The notes: a model not told the origin generated them from the letters alone. DNA of 15,212 nucleotides from FEN-987 sp049521055 (GCA_049521055.1 JBEKPE010000061.1:1-15212); one strand, 5' to 3'. Shown: positions 7,018 to 13,275, counted from the first letter of the stretch. Made by a program: numbers and translations.

Positions 7018-7288
7018 AAAAGCATCGGCCCAACTGATCGGCCCAAAGAAACTTACACGTTTCGAACGAGCCAGGGTCGTGGGTGCGAGAGCCCTACAGA
7101 TTTCGATGGGCGCACCCGTATTGCTTGACGTTCCCGAATCGTTGAAGTCGCCGATCGAGCTTGCCGAGCTTGAGCTTCAGGAAGAGGCCCTTCCGATCAG
7201 TATACGAAGGTCGTTGCCTGACGGTACGAGCATGAACATTCCGCTCACAACGTTACTTGAAGGCGAGAGGGAAGAAGCCGGATACTGA
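6986..7288 (+). CDS. rpoK: DNA-directed RNA polymerase subunit Rpo6 (subunit K)
   Basis: Homologue of eukaryotic RPB6 and bacterial omega, which fastens the largest polymerase subunit during assembly. The core signature is complete: LTRFERARVVGARALQISMG (23-42), then APVLLDVPE, PIELAELELQEEALPISIRR (56-75) and LPDG. A lysine/arginine-rich N-terminal tail precedes it. The GTG start at 6986 lies inside the end of the thermosome gene, giving a 32-base overlap in another frame, with AAGGGG about eight bases upstream. Translation is therefore probably coupled to the chaperonin. The small membrane protein gene begins eight bases after the stop. A polymerase subunit co-expressed with a chaperonin is noteworthy because subunit supply would follow heat-stress control. 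Confidence 0.96.
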   Translation: MVKKREKASPRKASAQLIGPKKLTRFERARVVGARALQISMGAPVLLDVPESLKSPIELAELELQEEALPISIRRSLPDGTSMNIPLTTLLEGEREEAGY

Positions 7289-7296
7289 GCCGGGGA

Positions 7297-7524
7297 TTGA
7301 CAGATTCGGTGCCACAAGAGGAAGACAAGAAGACTTGGTCCTACGCGTTCATAATCCTCATACTCGTTTCAATCTGGATGTTGCTGATGCGGTTGATGAA
7401 CAGCTCGTTCATTCCATTGGACTTTGAAATATCACTTGTTTACCTTCCCACCGTACTATCGGGGATAATCGCATTTTATGTAGCTAAGCAGCAAGAGAGG
7501 GCGCCGGCCGCTCATCTCTCCTGA
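7297..7524 (+). CDS. Small two-helix membrane protein, unrecognised
   Basis: A 75-residue protein with an acidic N-terminus (TDSVPQEEDKK), a first hydrophobic helix at about residues 14-32 (WSYAFIILILVSIWMLLMRL) and a second at about 46-63 (LVYLPTVLSGIIAFYVAKQ), ending in a short polar tail. I do not recognise a family. It starts with TTG 7297, eight bases after rpoK; a GTG five codons in is an alternative start. The tight spacing puts it in the thermosome-rpoK transcript. Topology is probably N-in, C-in or the reverse with a short loop (residues 34-45). No charged residue lies inside the helices, so a transport role is not suggested. Coding status rests on spacing and the clean two-helix pattern. 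Confidence 0.6.
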   Translation: MTDSVPQEEDKKTWSYAFIILILVSIWMLLMRLMNSSFIPLDFEISLVYLPTVLSGIIAFYVAKQQERAPAAHLS

Positions 7525-7570
7525 AACTCCATCCGATGGTTCGAACTCTGAAACGTTTTAGGGTTCTCAA

Positions 7571-7602
7571 CCGTTAGGGATGCTCCCTGCTCAACGCAAC
7601 GG
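7571..7602 (+). terminator. Nested hairpins after the thermosome operon
   Basis: AGGGA-TGC-TCCCT (7576-7588) is a perfect 5-bp stem with a 3-base loop, flanked directly by CCGTT (7571-7575) and further out by AACGG (7598-7602). It lies about 50 bases after the last operon gene, where transcription should end. No strong T-run follows, so a terminator role is a guess; an RNA-stabilising 3' structure fits too. Confidence 0.35.
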
Positions 7603-7610
7603 GCTGCTAA

Positions 7611-7626
7611 CAATTAGACGTAATTG
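7611..7626. promoter_or_regulatory. Palindrome upstream of the surface-protein promoter
   Basis: CAATTA-GACG-TAATTG has perfect 6-base arms around GACG, about 40 bases before the TATA box of the surface-protein gene. This AT-rich dyad is a plausible operator or activator site. Confidence 0.35.
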
Positions 7627-7667
7627 ATTCGGAAAGTGACATGTATCTGAGTACTTTGCCGGTTAGG

Positions 7668-7674
7668 TTTATCT
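7668..7674 (+). promoter_or_regulatory. TATA box of the surface-protein gene
   Basis: TTTATCT is about 35 bases before the TTG start at 7706. The predicted transcript start near 7695 leaves only a ten-base leader without a ribosome-binding site, so translation would be nearly leaderless. Confidence 0.5.
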
Positions 7675-7705
7675 TCAGTCTTTTCTGCTATGTGAACGAT
7701 TACGT

Positions 7706-9013
7706 TTGCGAACCAGACGGTGCCTCATTGCTCTCTTCGCCTTAGGAATGGTCATTTTAGTCTCAGCGGGGGCTGTAAGCAATGTTCAAGCAACTCCGTC
7801 GGTTAGCTTTGACCCTTCCAGCGGAATTCCGGGAACGTTAGTAACCGTCACGCCTTCAGGCTACGATTCAAGCGACACGAGCTGTACCATTTCAGGGACA
7901 CCCGTTTACAATCCCTCATCCTGCTCGTTGAGTGGCGGCTCAGGGACCTTCACATTCACGATCAAGCAATACACCCCTGCGGGCAGTTACATCATCACCG
8001 TGACCGGAAATCCAAAGGGTGATTCTATCCAAACTTCGTTCGAGGTAGGTGAACTGTCGTTCTCTCTTAATCCAACCTCTGGTTCTGTTGGTAATGAAGT
8101 GAACTTCACCGTAAGTAATGCTCCTACGAATGATACGAGCTGCTCAATTTCAAGTCCGACAGGTAACGTTGTGACGCTTTCTGCTTGCGTTGTCAGCAAC
8201 GGCTCGGGTAGTGGAACCTTCGTAGTGGGCAACGTTTCGCCCGGCGACTACGTGATCGAAGTCACAGCATGCTCTGGGAACAACGGATGCGCTCCCAGCG
8301 TGGGCGATTTCGCCCAGCAAGTGTTTACGGTTACAGGTGGCCCTCTGATCACCCTCAGCCCCGCGACCGGAGTTCCAGGGAATGATATCTCAGTCAGCGG
8401 GACAGGGTTCCAGCTGTCAGACCAAGCCTGTTCCATAACAAGTCCAAACCCCAACGTGGTGATAAATTCCGGTTGCTCTGTGACTTCAGGGACAGAAGGG
8501 ATTCACGGAAGTTTTGTTGTGGGTAACGTTGCAGCTGGCCAGTACGTGATAGAGGTTACCGGCTGCTCAGGCAACAACCCATGTGCAGCAAGTCAGGGAG
8601 ACTTCGCTCAACAGGTCTTGACCGTTACGGCCGCACTAACTCCGGCAATTGTACTTAACGCGAATTCAGTCGGCGGAGGGACGACAATCCAGGTGTCTGG
8701 CTCGGGTTTCTCTTCAAGCGACGTATCCTGTTCACTTTCGGGTTCCGCGGTTGGCTCCTCGACTTGTTCAATCTCAGGGGGAACGCTATCTGGTTCGTTT
8801 GTTGTGGCGGACGTAGCAACCGGATATTACACGATTACTGCGATAGGTTCAACTGGCGACTCTGCCTCGGCTACGTTTGGAGTTGGCCCATCAACAGCAC
8901 CAGCGATACCCGGCTTCCCGCTAGAAGCAATCCTCTCCGGCCTACTACTAGGCATAGCAATAGTGACCATATTCAGACGAAGACTCATGAACCACTCGAC
9001 TACAACCGACTGA
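7706..9013 (+). CDS. Secreted surface protein: four Ig-like repeats and an IPGFP membrane anchor
   Basis: Residues 1-29 are a signal peptide: RTRR, a hydrophobic core (CLIALFALGMVILVSAGA), and a likely cut after VQA. Four tandem beta-sandwich-like repeats of 80-97 residues follow at about 31-114, 117-209, 212-308 and 313-394. Each opens with a pattern like hydrophobic-P-x-SG-x-G-x-hydrophobic and holds paired cysteines (for example Cys60/Cys73, Cys341/Cys354) that suggest disulfides outside the cell. Repeats 2 and 3 are closest to each other, sharing SFVVGNV/TFVVGNV, YVIEVT, CSGNN and DFAQQV. The C-terminus is IPGFPLEAIL, one membrane helix, then RRR and a polar tail (401-435), so the protein is probably anchored facing outward. 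The repeats resemble IPT/TIG or Ig-like adhesion modules, but binding partners are unknown. TTG 7706 is the only start that keeps the signal peptide. Confidence 0.85.
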   Translation: MRTRRCLIALFALGMVILVSAGAVSNVQATPSVSFDPSSGIPGTLVTVTPSGYDSSDTSCTISGTPVYNPSSCSLSGGSGTFTFTIKQYTPAGSYIITVTGNPKGDSIQTSFEVGELSFSLNPTSGSVGNEVNFTVSNAPTNDTSCSISSPTGNVVTLSACVVSNGSGSGTFVVGNVSPGDYVIEVTACSGNNGCAPSVGDFAQQVFTVTGGPLITLSPATGVPGNDISVSGTGFQLSDQACSITSPNPNVVINSGCSVTSGTEGIHGSFVVGNVAAGQYVIEVTGCSGNNPCAASQGDFAQQVLTVTAALTPAIVLNANSVGGGTTIQVSGSGFSSSDVSCSLSGSAVGSSTCSISGGTLSGSFVVADVATGYYTITAIGSTGDSASATFGVGPSTAPAIPGFPLEAILSGLLLGIAIVTIFRRRLMNHSTTTD

Positions 9014-9049
9014 TCAGAAACCGGAAACGCACTGTCGCCGTTCGCGATC

Positions 9050-9065
9050 GGGGTTGACGAACCCC
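9050..9065 (+). terminator. Hairpin after the surface-protein gene
   Basis: GGGGTT-GACG-AACCCC forms a perfect 6-bp stem with a GACG tetraloop, 37 bases after the stop codon. It is the best candidate 3'-end structure for this transcript, although no T-run follows. The same GACG loop occurs in the dyad at 7611-7626. Confidence 0.4.
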
Positions 9066-9150
9066 ACTGATTTGAGGATAGGCCACGGCAACCGTCCAAC
9101 GTTGTCTCCCGCTAAGTGCTAAACTGAATACGTTTCTTAAGGTACCGTAG

Positions 9151-9163
9151 TCCGGTTACCGGA
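9151..9163. repeat. Hyphenated palindrome at the 3' end of the zinc-ribbon gene
   Basis: TCCGGT-T-ACCGGA has perfect 6-base arms around a single T and overlaps the stop codon of the minus-strand gene. Its layout of long arms and one central base matches the palindrome at 401-415, which also sits at a gene end. Confidence 0.4.
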
Positions 9164-9500
9164 AATATCCGCGCTGTTGGCGGATCGTTGGGATCATTGG
9201 ATAAGTAACCCAGGGCCTAGGTCCAACGACAATGGGTCTCAATGTTGAGTGGAATCGGCGTTGATGGCAGGCGGGGCAGTAAACTGATTCGACACCGCAC
9301 CTAGCACATGTCAAACATATTGGGACCCCGCATTCAGAACAATACACTTGGGCGATCGTCTGCGGATGGAAGTTGCAGAAGCTTGTCCTAGGAGCCTCGT
9401 TCGGTGCAACAACCACAGAGTTACCGCACATTAAGCAATAGTTCGCAGCGTCCCTGTTTTCGGCTTCACACATTGAGCATATCTTGGGCAAAGCGTTCAC
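9156..9500 (-). CDS. Zinc-ribbon plus B-box-like zinc-finger protein
   Basis: A 114-residue cysteine-rich protein with at least two zinc modules. Residues 8-25 form a zinc ribbon (CSMCEAENRDAANYCLMCG: Cys8, Cys11, Cys22, Cys25) of the kind used as a general protein or nucleic-acid binding knob. Residues 42-79 resemble a B-box: CNFHP, then VYCSECGVPICLTCARCG, then VYCPACHQRR, giving ligands C42, H45, C54, C57, C62, C65, C68, C75, C78 and H79. After residue 80 comes a proline/tryptophan/tyrosine-rich tail with no predicted membrane helix. Prokaryotic proteins of this shape often carry the zinc part before membrane domains; here none follows. Start is GTG 9500; no clear ribosome-binding site. 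It is divergent from another, 35-residue zinc protein. Function unknown. Confidence 0.8.
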   Translation of the reverse strand: MNALPKICSMCEAENRDAANYCLMCGNSVVVAPNEAPRTSFCNFHPQTIAQVYCSECGVPICLTCARCGVESVYCPACHQRRFHSTLRPIVVGPRPWVTYPMIPTIRQQRGYFR

Positions 9501-9562
9501 TCTGAGGGTATCAGTACGCTTTCTCGTAGAGATAATACTTCGCTAATCTGCCTTAAGTGAAA

Positions 9563-9570
9563 TTCTTATT
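9563..9570 (+). promoter_or_regulatory. TATA-like box of the small zinc-ribbon/methyltransferase operon
   Basis: TTCTTATT is about 37 bases before ATG 9604, the same spacing as for the S25e gene, which predicts a short leader. This supports the small gene as the first of a two-gene transcript. Confidence 0.4.
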
Positions 9571-9603
9571 GCTGTTCACCGAAATCGCCTTGTCCGATCC
9601 CCC

Positions 9604-9711
9604 ATGTCTCTTACGAAGTGCCCGAATTGTGATGGGCCTCTTGACTTCGTCTCGGGTAGTAAGACTAGATCCAAGTGTTGGAATTGCGGCTACTATAATG
9701 ACTGTTGTTAG
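9604..9711 (+). CDS. 35-residue zinc-ribbon protein
   Basis: ATG 9604 opens a short frame reading MSLTKCPNCDGPLDFVSGS, then KTRSKCWNCGYYNDCC, ending with TAG at 9709-9711. The four cysteines of CPNC (6-9) and CWNC (25-28) make a single treble-clef or zinc-ribbon knuckle with fifteen residues between the pairs. The CC at the very end could add ligands. The next gene's GTG start (9712) follows the TAG with no gap, and a TATA-like box lies 37 bases upstream, so this is probably a genuine first gene of an operon with the methyltransferase. Proteins of this type may bind nucleic acid or act as a subunit; which applies here cannot be seen. It is easily missed because of its length. Confidence 0.72.
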   Translation: MSLTKCPNCDGPLDFVSGSKTRSKCWNCGYYNDCC

Positions 9712-10356
9712 GTGATTGCATTGCAGTATGAGGATATCATGAATTACGTTGGCGGTTTGGTCGGTTCGGGGGATGAGCTGCAGGTTCGGGTTCGGAGCAG
9801 GTCCAATGAACTCAGGGAGCTCGGCGTGGTGCCAATTGACCCGACCACAGGCCGATTCCTAGAACTCTTCGCTAGGATCAAATCCCCTCGACGAATCTTG
9901 GAAATCGGATCTGGGGCCGGGTACAGCGCATTATGGTTCATGAAAGGCATGGGCCGAAAGGGAACATTGGAAACAATCGAAGCCAACCAGCAAGTCGCCA
10001 ACGAATTGCGGAAAGTCATCCAAAAAGCCGGCCTCAAGCGGCGCATAAAGATCCATCAGGGCGAAGCCCTGGTAATGCTTCGAAAACTGAAAGGACCATA
10101 CGACGTAGTCTTCATCGACGCGGACAAGGACGAATATCCGCACTACTTGCAACATGCGATGAAGCTGACTTCGTCTGGCAGTATTATCCTGGCCGATAAT
10201 CTGCTCTGGGGCGGCGCGACCTTCCTACCAGGGGTGCAACAGGAAGGTGCCGAAGGAATAATTGTGTACACGAAACGAATCTTCAACGACTCGAGACTAT
10301 CAAGCCTAGTCATTCCACTCGGGGATGGATTAGGGGTCAGCTACAGAGTCAAGTAA
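9712..10356 (+). CDS. SAM-dependent O-methyltransferase (family 3, catechol/caffeoyl-CoA type)
   Basis: A class I methyltransferase of the cation-dependent family 3 (PF01596). The SAM-binding motif I is RILEIGSGAGYSALWF (61-76), followed by the acidic TIEANQQ (88-94). The divalent-metal ligands are in FIDADKDEY (134-142; Asp136, Asp138) and LADNLLWGG (160-168; Asp162, Asn163). The end IPLGDGLGVSYRVK (201-214) is the usual final strand. Length of 214 residues is normal. Bacterial relatives methylate catechols, but archaeal members have diverse or unknown substrates. The GTG start at 9712 touches the stop of the 35-residue zinc-ribbon gene, suggesting coupled translation. GTG is preferred because it leaves no gap, though a TTG three codons later is possible. 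Confidence 0.92.
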   Translation: MIALQYEDIMNYVGGLVGSGDELQVRVRSRSNELRELGVVPIDPTTGRFLELFARIKSPRRILEIGSGAGYSALWFMKGMGRKGTLETIEANQQVANELRKVIQKAGLKRRIKIHQGEALVMLRKLKGPYDVVFIDADKDEYPHYLQHAMKLTSSGSIILADNLLWGGATFLPGVQQEGAEGIIVYTKRIFNDSRLSSLVIPLGDGLGVSYRVK

Positions 10357-10418
10357 CTTCGGGAGTATGGGCGCTCAGCCGAATCAACTTAAGTGTTCAT
10401 GGACACATATCGAGTTGG

Positions 10419-11012
10419 TTGTCCAGCTTGTACCATGAAGGAAGTCGGAGACTTCAGGATCAGTTTGATACTAGGCGAATGGCGGACAGGATTGAGGAAG
10501 TTCTAGTCAGTGACAAGTTGACCGATTACAGAGACCTAATTGAAACCAGAGATATGTTCTTCCTAGCTACGTCGGATGATATGGGACACCCTAGTTGCTC
10601 GTATAAGGGAGGGGCGCCGGGTTTCGTGCGAGTTATGGACGAACATACACTCGCCTTCCCCAACTACGATGGAAATGGCATGTACCTCTCGATGGGGAAC
10701 GTACTCAAGAACCCGCACGTGGGCCTCCTATTCATTGACCTCGAAGAAGGAAATAGGCTCAGAGTCAATGGGCAGGCCACTATCAACTCGCAGGATCCGC
10801 TGATGGCCGACTACCCCGAAGCGCAGTTCATCGTGAGAGTTCGCGCGACCCATGTCTTCCCCAACTGCCCACGCTACATCCATCAATACAAATTGATAGA
10901 GCGGTCGAAATTCGTTCCGAAGAAGGGTCGTAAGACTCCGGTTCCGGAATGGAAGCGCTCCGACTGGGCTGTCGACGTACTCCCGGAAGGCGACCCGGCA
11001 AGGTCAAATTAG
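10419..11012 (+). CDS. PNPOx-fold flavin-binding protein (COG3576 type)
   Basis: Split-barrel flavin-binding protein of the pyridoxamine-phosphate-oxidase superfamily, in the COG3576 subfamily. Hallmarks are the N-terminal SSLYHEGSRRLQDQFDTRRM (2-21), RDMFFLATSDDMGHPSCSYKG (44-64), the flavin-site stretch AFPNYDGNGMYLSMGN (79-94), VGLLFIDLE (101-109) and VFPNCPRYIH (146-155). Such proteins bind FMN or F420 and reduce small molecules; the substrate is unknown, and true pyridoxine-phosphate oxidation is not expected because the subfamily is distinct. At 197 residues the length is typical. The TTG start at 10419 is supported by the family's conserved start and lies about 30 bases after an AACTTAAG element, so it may be translated nearly leaderless. 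It stands alone, 62 bases after the methyltransferase. Confidence 0.9.
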   Translation: MSSLYHEGSRRLQDQFDTRRMADRIEEVLVSDKLTDYRDLIETRDMFFLATSDDMGHPSCSYKGGAPGFVRVMDEHTLAFPNYDGNGMYLSMGNVLKNPHVGLLFIDLEEGNRLRVNGQATINSQDPLMADYPEAQFIVRVRATHVFPNCPRYIHQYKLIERSKFVPKKGRKTPVPEWKRSDWAVDVLPEGDPARSN

Positions 11013-11066
11013 AATGTTCGGGCATTTGTGAGCCGGTCAGCTTTGGTTAGACCCACGTCGGGTACG

Positions 11067-11132
11067 ATGCGCGGACTTTTGGTTGCCGCAGGCGCACTTG
11101 TTTTCTTGGCGGGCTTCAACTCTTCATTTTGA
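11067..11132 (+). pseudogene. Detached first membrane helix of the following gene
   Basis: ATG 11067 opens a 21-residue frame, MRGLLVAAGALVFLAGFNSS followed by F, ending at TGA 11130-11132. That is one membrane helix. The stop overlaps the next gene's TTG (11129) as TTGA, and the two frames differ by one base within the T-run 11127-11130. Relatives of the next protein, as I recall them, have such a helix just before the AWTI..PLTAAFLGA segment. One extra T would fuse the two into a single protein. The alternatives are a base error, a real frameshift mutation, a -1 slippage, or a coupled leader peptide. Confidence 0.55.
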
Positions 11133-11869
11133 CCGAGCAAACCAACCTGTATTCTGCTTGGACGATTCAAGCGCCCTTAACAGCGGCGTTTCTTGGGGCA
11201 GGATATTTCGCAAGTTTTCTTCTTGAAGTTCTAGCTGCGAGAGAACGGGAGTGGGCTCGGACTCGTATTGCCGTTCCCGCAGTTTTCACCTTCACAACCC
11301 TCACCCTAATCGCGACCGTATTGCATGCAGACCGGTTCCACTTCAACGCTCCTTTCCTATCGGCGCAGGCCGCTGCATGGTTTTGGCTCGCAATCTATGC
11401 CATTGTTCCACCTACGATGCTGGTCGTTTGGGTTCGACAACTGAGAATTAGGGGCGATGACCCTGCACGTTCCGCAGCTATCTCCAAACCCTTCCTCATA
11501 GTTTTGTTCTTCCAGGCGGTGATCATGCTTCTTGTCGGGGCGGGCCTGTTCGTTTTTCCCTCCACCTTTGACCCGGGATGGCCTTGGAAGCTCACTCCGT
11601 TAACGAGCCGTGCGATTGGAGCATGGCTGATTGGCCTTGGCGTCTTCGCGGCCCATGCAGTGGCCGAGAACAATTACTCACGAATTAGGCCGGGAGTTGT
11701 TAGCTACATTGCGTTCAGCTTGTTGGAGTTGGTAGCATTGGTTCGCTATCCGACTAGCATTAGCTGGGATCAACCTGCCTCTTGGCTCTATACGGGTTTC
11801 CTGGTCAGCATACTGCTCATTGGAATGTTCATGCTCCCAAAACTGACCAAAGCTTCTCACGCTGACTAG
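11129..11869 (+). CDS. Seven-helix membrane protein, family without known function
   Basis: A 246-residue integral membrane protein with helices at about 17-35, 46-64, 80-101, 122-142, 160-178, 189-206 and 219-237. Conserved-looking features are AWTIQAPLTAAFLGAGYFAS (10-29), LHADRFHF (65-72), and PWKLTPLTSRAIGAWLIGLG (152-171), a pattern I associate with uncharacterised bacterial membrane proteins. HADRFHF has two histidines and an aspartate that could bind metal or substrate, but this is speculative. The TTG start at 11129 overlaps the stop of the 21-residue helix frame by four bases. The natural N-terminus is probably in that frame, making eight helices. The gene is flanked by single-gene units and has no operon partner that suggests a role. 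Confidence 0.75.
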   Translation: MTEQTNLYSAWTIQAPLTAAFLGAGYFASFLLEVLAAREREWARTRIAVPAVFTFTTLTLIATVLHADRFHFNAPFLSAQAAAWFWLAIYAIVPPTMLVVWVRQLRIRGDDPARSAAISKPFLIVLFFQAVIMLLVGAGLFVFPSTFDPGWPWKLTPLTSRAIGAWLIGLGVFAAHAVAENNYSRIRPGVVSYIAFSLLELVALVRYPTSISWDQPASWLYTGFLVSILLIGMFMLPKLTKASHAD

Positions 11870-12008
11870 TCAACTCGAAATCTATTGGACACAGGCAGTC
11901 CCCATTAGTAGACAACCCAGTGAATACTCGAATACGATTACCCTAGTTCTTTCCGATAAACCCATAAACGCCGCCTATTATCGACGTGGCCGCGTCAGGC
12001 GATGCTAA

Positions 12009-12089
12009 GAATCGCTGTTAAGCGACGCCGGGCACGCGCTATTCGACGCCATATCGACACTGATCCTCCTTGTCGCGACCACGCTCTCC
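12009..12089 (+). other. Conserved CDF transporter helix 2 coded upstream of the first ATG
   Basis: In frame with the transporter ORF and after a TAA at 12006-12008, these 27 codons read ESLLSDAGHALFDAISTLIL, then LVATTLS, and run straight into MRPADEDHTYGHGK. This is the second membrane helix of cation diffusion facilitators, including the HxxxD metal ligands (HALFD). No ATG, GTG or TTG codon lies in the segment; only CTG codons at 12015 and 12060 could serve. Helix 1 is not readable in any frame between 11870 and 12008. Confidence 0.7.
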
Positions 12090-13268
12090 ATGAGACCAGC
12101 CGATGAAGACCACACGTATGGGCACGGTAAAATAGAATCCTTAGGAGCACTAATCGGGGGTATCACGCTCCTACTCTTCGCGATCGGAATTACAGCTCTC
12201 GCGGTGTTGCGTCTCAGCGTTGGAAGCCACGCCCAACCAGGGCTACTGGGGTATGCTGCCGCTTCATACACAATGAGTACCGAGATCATTCGGATGGTCA
12301 TTCTCACCGCAGCTTTGAAAACAGGGAGTCTTTCCGTCAAGGCTGACTTGTATCACGCAGCCTCTGACTTCTTCTCGACTTCTCTGGTCTTTGTCGCGTT
12401 AGGCCTGACGAGTCTTGGCTATACTGTCGGGGACACGGCCATTTCGTTCGTTCTTGCCGGTCTCCTAGGGTATCTCAGCATCAAATTGATTTACAGCTCG
12501 ATGCTCGACCTTAGCGACGCCGTCTCCGGAAAACTAGTCCAGGCAGTACTGCGCGAAATCAAGAACACTGACGACGTGTTAAAATGCAAATCGTTGCGAG
12601 TCCGTCGTGTTGGGGAACAAACGTACGTGGACGCGGTTTGCGCGGTCTCGCCTGATGCCAAAGTTACCGACGCAGATACTATAGCTTCGAGAATTGAGAC
12701 AAACCTCACAAAGCTACTTGGAAAGGCCACGATAATGATACACGTGGAGCCTCTCGAATGGGACCTGCCCATAGAGGTGCAGGTTCGAAACGCCACGAAC
12801 CTGGTCGAGGGTGCCAAGGGGGTGCACAACCTCTCCGTTACTTCAGTTGAAGACGGCATTTATGTGACGCTTCATGTCCAAGTCGACCCATCCCTACCAT
12901 TGGATAAGGCACACGAGATCGCGCGGTCCGTCGAACAAGGGATCGAAAAATCGGTTCCTAGAATTCGCCAAGTCACGGTGCACCTAGAACCGTTGCTTCC
13001 AGAAATCGGAGAAGGTCAAATCGTGGAGGACAAACATGTTTCAGATACAGTTAGGTCTGTAATCGTCCGCTATCCGGAAGTTCTGAAAATAAGTGCTATA
13101 GCAACATACCGGGCGGAGGGGAAGCTCCACATAAACGTCCATTGCCTATTCCGAGGGGACGAGCCAATCTCGGAAGTTCATGAGATCATTTCGAAGATAG
13201 AGGAGAGTGTTAGGGAAGAGTTCGAAAACGCTATCGTGACTATTCATCCGGAACCGGTCGAGCGCTAA
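12090..13268 (+). CDS. Cation diffusion facilitator transporter with three tail domains, 5' end probably damaged
   Basis: CDF-family metal/proton antiporter exporting Zn2+ or similar ions. The ORF from ATG 12090 begins MRPADEDHTYGHGKIESLGA, the conserved loop after helix 2. Further helices lie at about 20-42, 63-79, 96-112 and 117-137. The second metal site is HAASD (89-93) in KADLYHAASDFFSTS. From residue about 148 to 392 come three tandem cytoplasmic ferredoxin-like domains, ending near 222 (IMIHVEPLE), 301 (VTVHLEPLL) and 390 (VTIHPEPVE). Most CDFs have one such domain. Helices 1 and 2 are not in this ORF; helix 2, with its HALFD metal ligands, is coded in frame just upstream (12009-12089) after a stop. 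As written, the transporter would lack half its metal site, so a start error, frameshift or decay is likely. It converges on the acetyltransferase with a seven-base gap. Confidence 0.85.
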   Translation: MRPADEDHTYGHGKIESLGALIGGITLLLFAIGITALAVLRLSVGSHAQPGLLGYAAASYTMSTEIIRMVILTAALKTGSLSVKADLYHAASDFFSTSLVFVALGLTSLGYTVGDTAISFVLAGLLGYLSIKLIYSSMLDLSDAVSGKLVQAVLREIKNTDDVLKCKSLRVRRVGEQTYVDAVCAVSPDAKVTDADTIASRIETNLTKLLGKATIMIHVEPLEWDLPIEVQVRNATNLVEGAKGVHNLSVTSVEDGIYVTLHVQVDPSLPLDKAHEIARSVEQGIEKSVPRIRQVTVHLEPLLPEIGEGQIVEDKHVSDTVRSVIVRYPEVLKISAIATYRAEGKLHINVHCLFRGDEPISEVHEIISKIEESVREEFENAIVTIHPEPVER

Positions 13269-13275
13269 TGCCCGG

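Noticed and set aside
7525..7560. GGTTCGAAC sequence resembling a tRNA T-loop
   Set aside because: No acceptor, D or anticodon stem can be drawn around it; it lies just after a coding region and appears to be chance.
8200..8640. DNA-level tandem repeat within the surface-protein gene
   Set aside because: The protein repeats 2 and 3 are clearly related, but the DNA has diverged at many positions, so it is not a recent tandem duplication.
10399..10418. ATG at 10399 as a start for the flavin-binding protein
   Set aside because: It is not in frame with the conserved protein; TTG 10419 matches the family's conserved beginning.
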